DNA of 64,000 nt from Hofstenia miamia (Eukaryota > Xenacoelomorpha > Acoela), in the NCBI GenBank assembly GCA_004352715.1, contig SCFE01000041.1, forward strand, positions 972,376-1,036,375. Direction: 5' to 3'. The position numbers were made by a program, and so were the translations under genes. Shown here piece by piece: positions 11,831-22,430 of this stretch. Position 1 is the stretch's first letter. The number at the start of each line of letters is the position of its first letter. The notes beneath the pieces were generated by a model. That model was not told the origin of the DNA and ran no database searches. It worked only from the letters and a program-made list of their open reading frames with translations.

Positions 11831-13740
11831 TTTAGATTATACGTGTACTCTATCCATAGAAACTTACATCACCAAGTTGATTATTATTAATTGTAAACAT
11901 TCCTTGTTTTGTTTTATTGTTTTCTATTTCTTTTCTTGATCTATTCAGAATTGTTAACAGTATCCTTATTTATTTCTGAATGTATATTTCTTCTCCTACT
12001 AAGATATTATTCCTACCAACAAAAAATTATTAAAAGGAATATTTTATTTGCAAACAGATGGTTTAGTTATGGGCAATTAATTAACCCTATTCGCTCTCGC
12101 TCCTATTAAATATTTCTTCAGAAATTTGTAGAGCTCTCTTAATTAAACTTGCTGACTTTTCTTAACTTGTATTGGAAATAATAACCCCTTAATAGAAACT
12201 CTCTAACTATCTGCTCATTTTATTGATGGTTTTATTTTTCAACTGGGAACATGATCTTTCAATACTAGAGAAAACATTATTATGGTTAGCATTAAGAAAA
12301 GTGTATGATATACACAAGAAAGTAATTTTTAACAAATTAAGAATGAATTCAAATGAATTTTATTATTATCAACTGCTGTGAACAACTGCTAAATCCAGTA
12401 CTTAATTTAGTTCAAAAAATTCAGAAATTTTTACATTTAACAATCGCATCCAATTTCTGAACATTGCAAGCTAATGGTACGAATACGCGGAATCTTTGTG
12501 CATAACTTCCTTTAATATCTTAATGTAATTCAGAGCGCCACGCCTTTTTGGTATCCGTGGGCGGCGGTGTAGATCGGCGTGGGCACAAAATAGATTTTTT
12601 TACGAATAGAATTATTTTATGGGACGTGTACAAATAATGCTTTACTAGTACGTGCTTAATATTACTTTAATTCGATAATATAAGGCTGAGACTAGTCCAA
12701 TTTTAATATGTAAAAACCAACTTGAAAGGTTTGATTTTGTAATACTGACGTCATTAATGACGTAATTAATCCTTGAATATTCCTGAGGCATTCTAGTAAT
12801 GACATTTTGTTGATTTAGTCTCTGAATTTCTAAAATTTTGAGAGAGAACTCCATCACATCTACAATTCAAGGGATTTGAAAAACAATTTTTTGAACATTG
12901 GTGCAAAACTGCACCACATCAGGTTGTTCAACCACAACTTTTACAACATGACCAAAATATGGGCAAGCCTAATGTTTATGCCGGAAAAAGTTGTTTACAA
13001 TGACGAACGTTTGCTTAACACTAGAAAGAAAATTGCTACAAAGAAGTTCAATGAGATTATCAACATATTTGGAAGTTATGTACCTGCTAGCGTTTTTTCT
13101 GAATGAACAATGCATTGAATTTGCAAAATGTATCACTGAACAAATTTTATTCAACCAAGATATTGTGGAAAAATGTGAGCTTAGCCCTATTTCTCCTAAG
13201 TTTATATTTTAAACAATTTTACCCAAATCCACTTTGGAAATTTTGAAAACATTTGTGCCGCCATGTAATGATGAAATAATTCCTAGACCTGAATTACAAA
13301 AAAACATTTATTTGTTTTTCAAATGCTTTTATTTTCTAAAAATTATAATTTCGCACCATACCTAATGTTCAGAGGACGGGTTAGCGACGGGTCATGAACT
13401 AAAGAAAAAAATGATTTTAAATATTTTTTAATTTATGAGTTATAAGAGCTTAATTTTTTTTCCGAAATCATTTTTATTTCTACAATTTTTATTTTTTGCA
13501 ATAGAGAGAAGTTTTTGGAATTGAAAATACGACATCCATAGAACAACTACGTTCATTCTTAATTTTTCAATTTTTTTGCATTGAATGCAAGACATTGTGA
13601 TTATTATCTTAAAAGTTGTCTTATACGTTTTTAGAATACTTGATTATTATAACTTTTCACAATGTTACACAATTTCTTGCAATAAAGTTTACTGGGTATT
13701 ATTGTAAAAATTAAGAATGGCATTGAAAATGATCATTGAT
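11831..13740. other. Mostly non-coding; unassigned overlapping ORFs at 12876-13212
   Basis: Two overlapping plus-strand frames (12876-13106 and 12991-13212) have fairly ordinary amino-acid composition, and together they look like one frame broken by a frameshift. I cannot assign them to a family. A small GC-richer patch with GGCG/CGCC words sits at 12537-12590. The rest is AT-rich with no recognised feature. The stretch lies downstream of the receptor gene's last exon. Confidence 0.3.
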
Positions 13741-13747
13741 ACATATA

Positions 13748-13753
13748 TTTATT
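13748..13753 (-). terminator. Polyadenylation signal AATAAA
   Basis: AATAAA on the minus strand lies about 90 bases past the stop codon of the TM7 exon (stop at 13842-13844). This position suits the 3' end of the receptor transcript. In AT-rich DNA the hexamer alone is weak evidence; its place after a coding exon strengthens it. Confidence 0.5.
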
Positions 13754-13841
13754 CAAGGATTTCCATCAGATACATATTATGCATGCAAATACATATAGGA
13801 AGAAATATGGGAGCAATAAGAGTAGTAGTAATAGTTCATAA

Positions 13842-14043
13842 CTAACAATTGAATAATGCCATAATGCGGTTTTTAGTGTTTTTCATCTTTTCCTTCAAGC
13901 GAAAGAGAATCATATAAATGCAAGGATTCGCAATGCTGATTGCAATGAAGATAGGTTCTGAGACTCGAATAATATACTTCTCAAAATTATTGAGCTTGTG
14001 ATAAGGAAACCTAAATAATTTATTTTTAAATTTTGAAAAATTT
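13842..14043 (-). CDS. Terminal exon of LDLa-7TM receptor: TM7 and C-terminal tail
   Basis: The frame encodes a TM7-like helix ending in 'SIANPCIYMILF'. NPCIY is the NPxxY motif of class A (rhodopsin-like) receptors, and it is followed by a basic helix-8-like tail ('RLKEKMKNTKNRIMALFNC') and a stop. On the minus strand the acceptor reads TTCTTATAG and leaves one base before the first full codon. The TM1-TM6 exon ends at 19727 with two bases of an incomplete codon before GTAAGT, so the two exons join in frame across a 5.7 kb intron. The upstream exon lacks TM7, which makes the pairing more convincing. A Tc1-type fragment lies about 45 bases upstream of the acceptor, inside the intron. Confidence 0.72.
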
Positions 14044-14087
14044 CTATAAGAAGTAAATGAAACTTTATAGTAAAGTATATATATATA

Positions 14088-14575
14088 TATAGTGTACCAC
14101 AAAAAATTAGAAACACCTTGAAAAAATCAAGAAATTTGGTTTAGCTAAACATTTATCTATCAATTTATCATTTTAATTACTTTGAGTAACGTTGTGTTAC
14201 TTACTTTCTTTTTCTTGTTATTACAACATTGTTGTCAAATTACGAGGCATTATATGGAAGAATTGTTTTTTAGAAATTAAATACATGATATTTAAAAATA
14301 TCAACGTGCTTCCAAATCCGGCGACCAGTCCAGACCTGAACCCTATTAAAAACATATGGGCCATGATTAAAAGGAAGGTTGCTAAGCAGTCAATCAGCAC
14401 CAAGCAGCAAATGATCTGTGAAATAATTCGTTGTTGGGACTGTGACACAACACTACAAGAGAAGCTTAAGAATTTGATTGAGAGTATGTCAAAAAAATGG
14501 AAAATGTCATAAAAGCAAAGGGTGGCATCACGAAATTAAGCTTTCTTTCTGTCTTGTAATTTTTATTTTGTTTTA
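14088..14575 (+). mobile_element. Tc1-type transposase C-terminal fragment, truncated
   Basis: A Tc1-like left end (AGTGTACCACAAAAAATTAG at 14091) follows a short TA run. At 14192-14512 a plus-strand frame contains 'NPATSPDLNPIKNIWAMIKR', the hallmark block of Tc1 transposases just before the last catalytic acidic residue. The N-terminal and central parts of the transposase are absent. No matching right inverted end is visible before the TA-rich run at 14579-14611, so it is probably internally deleted and 3' truncated. It lies in the last intron of the receptor gene. Confidence 0.65.
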
Positions 14576-14578
14576 TTA

Positions 14579-17500
14579 TTATATATATATATAATATATA
14601 TATATATATATTCTATCTTTTATCATGCTCTTACAATATATTAATTAGAAGAATCCTAGTAGTTTGTCGACGAAGTAAATTTTTTCTATTTTTTTACTTA
14701 TAGACATGCAGGGTAGCTCGACATTAATCATCGTTCAGGTGTAGCACTAATGTATTTAAGGAACATTTTAAAAAGTCAAACATTTGAAGCTTTCAATCCC
14801 TACAGACGATTGGATGTTAATTATTTTCATATTTTTTATTAATACTTTTATATTAAAGCATTTCATTGCATATTATACTAATAATCTTTCCTAAATCGAG
14901 TCAGTGTTAGACGGGCTGAGTGGGGTTGCGTATCAAAAAATTGACCCGCTTCCCACCCTAATCTTAATCGCCAATACTACCAGTGCACATCTTTTGTCAC
15001 TAGAAAATCTTGAAAATATTCATATAATTCAAATTGGACATGTCATCGATATTATAAGAACTAAGAAATTTATTGTGAATTCATCTTAGGCTTTTTTTCA
15101 TTACATCCGTATCTAATGATGATATCAGTAGGGCAGCTAAAGATTAATAAAGTAAATTAACCAAAAAGTAGAATCGAATTTTTCCATGTTTGTAAAAATA
15201 AATTTTAAAAATTGTGTAGGACTTAATTAAAAATTTATTGTTAATAAAAAGATAATATTTTAAGGGTAATATACATGTAGTTAAGAATCAGTCTTGAAGT
15301 TAGCAAAGTTAAGTTAATTGCTTAAGACAATAGCCAATTTATGGATTAGATGATTGACTATAGTTAATTCATTTGTGAAAAGCAGTTACAGGGAGTGAGA
15401 TAAATAATTCATTTTGAGCAATATCACTTAACTTCATAAAATTCAATAAGTTTCTGCATATGACTAAATATATTTGTGTTAGCCACTTATGGGATTATGG
15501 TTTGAGCAGCAATGGGTCATTTCTCTGATGAGTCACTACATCAGTCGGTAGTTTTGCTTTTGCTGGTGGCCAAATGGGGTCTTCACAATTGGGCCAATGA
15601 GATTTTTTCAAGTTTAATCCTATTTAGGTTGGAATGGGGTAAATTTACCCCACCTCGTACATAATTGATTATCATGAAAAATTGAGGTTGTACAAACGCC
15701 CAACTAGAATTTTGCTCTCAATATAAATATATCAATAACATAAATGTACTTAAACTTTCACGGATGTTTGGACAAATATTGAAGAACATTATTCATAGTT
15801 TTTGTAAAATACCAAAGACATCACTCCAGATAACTCCATCCATAATTTGACTTCACAATCCCATTTTTTCCCAAAAACTTGTAAAAAACAGGAGACATTA
15901 GCAGAAATTTTATTATATTTTTAACAAGTAGATGTGATGTGATGATTGTAAAGTTACAGGCTTAGGGTAACTTTATGCAAAAACTCAGTTTGATTGGATA
16001 TATTTATCGTACCTACTAAGCTTTGAAAGTGACTCCGTTCCAAAAGAGAGGATAATCAAGGTGTCAACAGAAATGAGACAATCTTTGTACAATTCATGTA
16101 AATCTATCAGAGTCATCAATAATGAAGGTTCAAACAAATACTAAAGAATCATTGCCAATTTTTGGCAAAATTAGCTGTTTCATGAAAAAATCCTTAAATT
16201 TTGTAATTGATAATGTGATACATAGTACCTCTTGCAAAGATTGACGTGTATTTCATATTTTTAGCACGTTTTTACATAGTGTTATACAGTAGTCCGATTC
16301 ATTTATGTAAAATAAAGTTTTGCAATTTTATGAATTTTGAATGATTTTCAATTGGCCATTATTTTCATTATTATGGTTTATCAGTGAGTGTGTGCATGTT
16401 AGGTATATTTCTTTAATCATGCTCAGAAAAACATTATTTTGAGCTATTATTCAGCTGATGGCAAGAATTCACCAAAAATTACAAAAATCCATACATAGCT
16501 CACTAAAATTATTCTTAACATTGTAAAAGTTGATGCAAAAACGGAAAATAAGTGAGTGGTTTAATTCAACCACAACCCAAATTTTTACGTAGGTCAAAAT
16601 AGGGTTAAGCTACATATAACTTTAAGCTGAATAGCTTTAGTTTCTGATGTTTATCTTAGTAATAAAATCAATTGGAGGATCTTAAAAAGAAATTTTAATA
16701 CATTTATTTTTTTGTGATATTTTATAATTCAGAAGGAAAATTTGGGAATATTAATATGCACTACTTACGCGAAATTGGAACTCTGCAATCCTATATCGGC
16801 AGCTGCCAAAAAAAGTTTTTATGTGTTAAAAAACTTTATTCAAAGAACAAAAATTTTTGTCTGAAAGTGTAAATATCTACAATGATTTTTATTGCAATTT
16901 TTCTTATACAAATTGATAAATTATCGTTTTACAAAATTACTTTTGTTAGGTTAACAAAAAGTTAATACTTAAGCATATTTTAGGTTATTTCACGCATGAT
17001 TTAAGTTTATATTTTGGTGATTCTAGTTTTCAGGTTGAAGCACCACAAGCCACAACACAATTCTGGGAGAATATATAGGAATAATTTTGAAATGTCATCA
17101 TTAAGATTATAATAATTTAACTGAAATATTAAAACAAGAGCTGAAGACCTATCGAAAATTGATCATATCAGATACAAAAATATTCATGTAAAGTCTCAAT
17201 ACAAATAATTGCAAACACAAGATTTCATAACTTTGAAATGAAAATGAAGCAAAGGACGCCTTATTTCTAATGATCTTGATGAACTTGGATTTATATTCTG
17301 TGCAAAAAAATTTATAGTTTTTGAATCATTTGGCCATCCCTCGACCTGGTTAACTGGTTTACTCTGCCACTTTACAGCTTTGGCTCAATTTATAAATGAT
17401 GCCATTTAAGAGCTAATAAGTGATATGAATGGCCTGCGTTTTATTTGCATTTGCGACTTGAATATGGCGACAATTATTAAAAAATTTAAGTAAACAAAAA

Positions 17501-17755
17501 TTATGCCTACTATTTTAAAAGTTAATAAAAAATAATAAATTTTTATGACGCACGTTTCTCTAATTAAGCTAAAAAATGGCTTTAGATAAATCTGAGAAGC
17601 AAAATTTAAAGATTATTTAGTAATTTGAATCGCTTTTAGTCTAAAAGCCAATAGCAATTAGATATATTAAGACATCATAAAATACTTTTTTCAAAGTATT
17701 AATTATATTTAATTAAGCGTTTTGAGTATTTTTTTTAAAGTTAACACTACAACAA
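14579..17755. other. Intronic AT-rich sequence of receptor gene, no exon recognised
   Basis: If the TM6 and TM7 exons are joined, this stretch lies within their 5.7 kb intron. It starts with TA microsatellites (14579-14611). I see no further domain-bearing frame. A small patch near 14909-14965 is GC-richer (GACGGGCTGAGTGGGG followed by GACCCGCTTCCCACCC), and a GGGGTAAATTTACCCC palindrome lies near 15637-15652. Both could be the termini of non-autonomous DNA elements. Confidence 0.35.
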
Positions 17756-17773
17756 CTATATATATATATATAT

Positions 17774-18000
17774 ATCAGCGTCGTTTGTAGAAGTACCTTT
17801 AAGAAAGCCATGTTGTGCTTTGGAGTAAAGACCATGTTTGCAAAAACGCTCATTAATTTGATTAAAAAAAATTCCTTCAAAGAATTTGCTGATTGGAGAG
17901 ATGATTGAATTGGATCTATAATTTAAGCAATCTTCGGGATCATCTTTATTTGCCAATTTTTAATCATCTGGAAAAAAACGCCTTATAGATGCACTTAAGA
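17774..18000 (-). mobile_element. LINE RT fragment
   Basis: The minus-strand frame contains 'CLNYRSNSIISPISKFFEG' followed by 'YSKAQHGFLKGTSTNDA'. This corresponds to the YRPISLLP..SKI.E and QFGFR.G.ST boxes of CR1/Jockey-type RTs and resembles the element at 4.8-7.8 kb. The copy is cut off by a TA microsatellite at 17757-17775. Confidence 0.6.
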
Positions 18001-18649
18001 TAGTTCAGCTATTAAACCGGCCAAGTTGGTATTAGAGACAGTCCGCTAGATTTGTTCTTAAGCAATGTATCGACTTTATGATTTCATATTTAGTTGTAAA
18101 ATGAAAGGAGAAATAGGGTGGAGTTGATTTAGACATGACAAAATGGTACATTCATACCGTTGTAGCTTCCTAAATTTATAAAAACTTAATTGTAAGCATT
18201 GCCGTTTTCCTTTTTATTTGTAATGGATGCATTTTTATAATATATTTTTTCTATTTTGTATATATCGATATATATAAATATATGTCACCTATTCATTTTA
18301 TTTATTAAACAAACTTGGAGCCATGTAAGCACACACTATGTTAGTTAATCAAATTAAATTGAATGAGCAATGGTTTCAGTTTACTCCAATATATACTATA
18401 ACTTGCTAGTTATCTCTTGAAATGAGTGGCTGGTGCCGGGTTTGTATCAAGATTTCATAGCCCATAGTCGAGATCATAACTGTGGCTGACTATTACAAAT
18501 AAACGTGAGAAAATTTTGTTTGATTTTTAACTTAGGATTTCAATATTTCTGTTATTTTTATAATTTTAAGAAGGGGACACAGCTCATGTAGCAGTAAAAT
18601 TTAAATGGGGACTCTTCATTCATAAAATACAATACACTTTAAACATCTC
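18001..18649. other. Intronic AT-rich sequence
   Basis: No domain-bearing frame or clear repeat boundary was seen. It lies in the putative TM6-TM7 intron of the receptor gene. Confidence 0.3.
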
Positions 18650-18656
18650 ATATATA

Positions 18657-18703
<47 letters not shown>

Positions 18704-18722
18704 TATATATATATATATACAT
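18650..18722. repeat. (TA)n microsatellite
   Basis: A run of about 70 bases of alternating T and A, with slight interruptions. Confidence 0.9.
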
Positions 18723-18789
18723 ATGCAATGTTTAGAAATCGTATTTTTTAACGTTGTGGCAGCTTTTATGTTCTATAAGAGGAAGTTTG

Positions 18790-19700
18790 AATTTGGCTTT
18801 GGGCAGCTGCATTCCTCAGAGTCCCCGCGCCATAGGATCAAGGCCTTAACGGCACATTACTATTTCTATAACAGACTTGTCAACGAGCTGACATTTCAAA
18901 GCTCGGCTCGTTTAAATTTTGTGTAAGTTCGGCTTGGCTAGCCACATAGAATCTTTGAATGAGGCTGGTTTTAGTTCGATACTTTTTTAAAAATATTGTG
19001 CTCAAAGAATTTTTTACATAGCTCTTCCTATCATTTAATAAACATTTCTTAAATAAGATTATAGGAAAGGCATACTGACTGCAAAAAATAAGAAAAATCT
19101 CCATAATCAAATTAACAAGCAGAACTATAAACTTGCTTTGTCTAAAATAGGCTCGTTTTGGGCTCGTTGTATATCAAATACTGTGCTCAAGCTCGTCTCG
19201 GCTTGTTAGAGGCTCNNNNNNNNNNNNNNNNNNNNNNNNNNNNNNNNNNNNNNNNNNNNNNNNNNNNNNNNNNNNNNNNNNNNNNNNNNNNNNNNNNNNN
19301 NNNNNNNNNNNNNNNNNNNNNNNNNNNNNNNNNNNNNNNNNNNNNNNNNNNNNNNNNNNNNNNNNNNNNNNNNNNNNNNNNNNNNNNNNNNNNNNNNNNN
19401 NNNNNNNNNNNNNNNNNNNNNNNNNNNNNNNNNNNNNNNNNNNNNNNNNNNNNNNNNNNNNNNNNNNNNNNNNNNNNNNNNNNNNNNNNNNNNNNNNNNN
19501 NNNNNNNNNNNNNNNNNNNNNNNNNNNNNNNNNNNNNNNNNNNNNNNNNNNNNNNNNNNNNNNNNNNNNNNNNNNNNNNNNNNNNNNNNNNNNNNNNNNN
19601 NNNNNNNNNNNNNNNNNNNNNNNNNNNNNNNNNNNNNNNGTTAGAGGCTCGGCTCGTTGACAAGTCTGTTCCATAACCACAGACAAGCCCGCGCATAATA
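18790..19700. mobile_element. Putative non-autonomous DNA element with GGCTCG/CGAGCC arrays, mostly unsequenced
   Basis: The word GGCTCG or GAGCC recurs at 18895-18912, 18932-18944, 19150-19165, 19191-19215 and 19640-19657. The 16-base string AGACTTGTCAACGAGC at about 18871 is the exact reverse complement of GCTCGTTGACAAGTCT at about 19652. So an inverted repeat encloses a segment of about 780 bases, of which 424 are N (19216-19639). Inverted ends plus a reiterated subterminal word are typical of hAT-type and other MITEs. I found no transposase and no convincing target duplication. Confidence 0.5.
19216..19639. other. Assembly gap (424 N)
   Basis: A run of N flanked on both sides by the shared string GTTAGAGGCTC. 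This suggests that a repeat of this word prevented assembly. Open frames through the gap have no meaning. Confidence 0.98.
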
Positions 19701-19726
19701 TTTGTGGTACTCAACATGCAACTTAC

Positions 19727-20838
19727 GCTTTTTTAAAATAACCGTTTCTTGAGCCTTCAGCAGGATCCCAAAGATGTGCTTTATCATCGTAAATATAGAA
19801 ACACGTTGTACATGCTCTGTAATTCAAACTGTCGGGATTATTCCACACTACGACAGAAATGCGATAGCTATGCAAAAATCCAATGATCTTTGCAAAAATC
19901 AAAGGGCAGCTAAAAGTAAAATATAGCAAACTCCCCATCAAACAAATCCGAGTAAATCGTTTTTTTGCCTTGCTAACAAATTCGCTGTTTGACTTGGAAG
20001 TGTATATATAGGTGTAAATTGCAGCTTGAAGTAACACCGGAACAATAATAGTGAATGCCATTTCTATGGAGTAGTTAAGAATTTTATGCTTGCCAACAAT
20101 AAAGATATCAGGAGCTCTAAAAGGTATTACATAATTTTTGTAAATTGGAAATACACCAAATACACAATGAATTGAGAGGTCGTAAATTACCCATCTTGAA
20201 TTAAAATCCATGAAATCCCAAGAGGCAGCAAATGAGTACCAAATACTAAGTGAAACTGATAATATAATCAGAATGCTAAGACAAATCAAACGATTTTTTT
20301 TTGTTAAGTAATCCTTTGATGCTACAGGACAATTGGACAGTAAGAGTCTTTCAAAGGCAATTACCACCAATAACATCGGCGACATGAATTGGTTGAACGC
20401 ACGAACAGCATTAATTATTCTGCATACGTAAAAATATTTTGGAAATACAAAATCAATCGTATGAGATGTATATGTTAGTTCTCCAAAAATTAGTTTGGGA
20501 TTAATTAGTTCTATTGACATGAATGTCAAACGGATGGCTAAGTTCAGAAAATCAACAACCGTGCCTGCAAGAAGAAACAGATAATTGAAATTGCTTTTTC
20601 TTATTTCCAAATAAAGAAAAATTCCTAGAAGTGTATTGAGCGGAATTCCTAGGAAAAGTCCAATTGCGCAAATAACAATGTTTGTTGCGTTCATTACATT
20701 ATAAGCTGGTTTGGACATGTGCTGAAATGTATGTCTATTGGATTCATAATCTCTACGCCAATTTGGAAACTCACAGGGAGGTTTAAACTTTTTCGTAAAC
20801 ACAACAACATCTGAATAGAATCCACGGCCTTTGGGATC
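19727..20838 (-). CDS. LDLa-7TM receptor, main exon (TM1-TM6)
   Basis: One 370-codon exon encodes a rhodopsin-like 7TM core. TM1 is near 'NIVICAIGLFLGIPLNTLLG', with N-T where class A receptors usually have GN. TM2 is 'LFLLAGTVVDFLNLAIRL'. TM3 contains the conserved Cys ('YVCRII') and ends in FERL where the family has DRY. TM4 is 'LICLSILIILSVSLSIW', followed by ECL2. TM5 is 'MAFTIIVPVLLQAAIYTYIY' and TM6 is 'FTRICLMGSLLYFTFSCPLIF'. An extracellular loop with a CTTC pair follows, then the donor GTAAGT at 19726. The acceptor (ATATATTTAG) is at 20839. The frame is open from there, so the exon starts before any Met and joins the LDLa exon at 21664 in phase 0. The first ~50 residues are a Cys-poor linker. 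The likely role is a plasma-membrane receptor coupled to G proteins; the ligand is unknown. Confidence 0.85.
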
Positions 20839-21663
20839 CTAAATATATTCAATAAAATTTACAAAGACCAATAAACAACTATTCGCCTCACTTATTTATA
20901 TAAATGACATAAATTCGAATGCACAGTCATTTGGATGTAATAAAATACAACTACATGTACGTATAAGATAAAAGTTATTACAGTTTATATCCATTCAAAG
21001 AAAATTCATCTTTTATTCAAGTAAGCTAGGAATTAATAAAAACATCGATTTATTCTTAAACTTTTTTTGACACACCTGGATTATTATTGCAATATATTGC
21101 ATTCCTAATAATTTACTGTAAGGTAGTGCTTGGTATATAAATCTCTCCTTATAATTTAGCTCTTAATGCCAATGGGCAGGAAGAACTCTTCACAGAAATG
21201 CACCAACATGGAAAATGTAAAGTATTTAACGTTTCAGATATGACTTACCAAACAATTTGAGAAGCATTATTTTCTAGATTACGATCAAGAAAAAAGTGGT
21301 AGATGAAGTAGTAACACTACTCTGTTTACTGTAAAAAGTTCAGAACTAAGTTTCTTCTTAGTAACTACCATACATACTTAAAATACTTTACTGAATCCTT
21401 TCGTAGAAAATGGGATTGCTGTTTTCATTAACTATTAATTGTCAGGTTCTATTTTGTGCTGATTATAAACAAAAGTCTTCATTCAAGAATGATTTCTGAA
21501 AAGATGATCATGATCTGTTTGTAGTACTATACATAAACGATTTGCATAAATCAATATGTAATAAAATAATAAAATTTTTGTTCAGAAATAGTTCGAGCAG
21601 AATGTATGACACATACAATTCGGCCTCCTTATATGCACTAATTATTAGTAACTAATATGTTAC
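20839..21663. other. Intron of LDLa-7TM receptor gene
   Basis: On the minus strand it begins GTAACA after codon GAG and ends TATATTTAG. The length is 825 bases. No repeat or gene was recognised inside. Confidence 0.65.
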
Positions 21664-21941
21664 CTCGTAATAAGCATGTGCTTCGTGGTCAAATGCCAAT
21701 GAAGAATCACAATAAGAGCTTCTCTTTGCTCGCGTTGAACAAATGTCTCGAAAAATAATGTCCATTATTCGTTTGCAATCTTGGTAGTTATCACAAATCT
21801 GGTTTTGAGGAAGGCATGTTAATAGTGAATTCTGGGTGCATTCAAGACAGCCTTTGTCAGCACTACAGATCTCGCTTTCATCGGTTGAATCCACCACATC
21901 ATCGATATTGCAATCGTACTTTTGATTGCAAAGCTGTGATT
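21664..21941 (-). CDS. LDLa-module exon of 7TM receptor
   Basis: The exon encodes a Cys-rich ectodomain segment. It starts SQLCNQKYDCNIDDVVDSTDES (first residue split), with the DDVVDSTDE acidic motif of an LDL-receptor class A repeat. A second Cys cluster follows ('CLECTQNSLLTCLPQNQICD', then 'YQDCKRIMD'), in the C..G..C.....DC order of a diverged LDLa unit. The acceptor is GTTTTTCAG at 21942-21950. The exon begins with two bases of a split codon and ends at codon GAG before GTAACA, joining the TM exon in phase 0. LDLa modules bind Ca2+ and ligand or co-receptor in receptors such as the relaxin receptors; that comparison is by architecture only. Confidence 0.75.
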
Positions 21942-22289
21942 CTGAAAAACATTTTTTTGAATCTCTAAACAGATTTCAGGCTAAACGCTTAAACCTGATA
22001 ACAATATATTGATAAATTTCTTTAAGAAGTAACAGTAAGCCAAATGCAGATTTAGTGATATTTTTCAAATATATTGCTTTTGTTTAAGGTCAATGACACA
22101 TTTTGTGAACATCACTGTTTGGGATAAGCGTAATTAACATATGTGTCATTAATTTGGTGAAAATAGACAGAAAACAATTTTAAAATATGTTAATATATTA
22201 TTTATGCATATACAAATAGAGTAAACCCGCTATTTACTCGAATTTTTAAAGTTAGAGGCAATAGATAGAAACATAATATTTAATATTAG

Positions 22290-22323
<34 letters not shown>

Positions 22324-22430
22324 GCATGTATGAATATGTGCATAGAGCATAGGGTATATATACATACAAATTTGTGTAAACCACTGTTTTTTTAATGGCA
22401 ACTGCATTATTTATTTATACAAAGGAAGCC
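21942..22430. other. Intronic sequence with (TA)n at 22290-22321
   Basis: AT-rich, with a TA run of about 32 bases. No exon recognised. It precedes a LINE insertion. Confidence 0.4.

Noticed and set aside
18420-18500. GC-richer patch considered as a possible tRNA gene
   Set aside because: I could not form a cloverleaf or find a T-loop GGTTCGA-type box. No convincing tRNA or rRNA was found anywhere in the window.
19158-19717. Open frames across the N run
   Set aside because: They consist almost wholly of X residues from the 424-base gap and carry no information.
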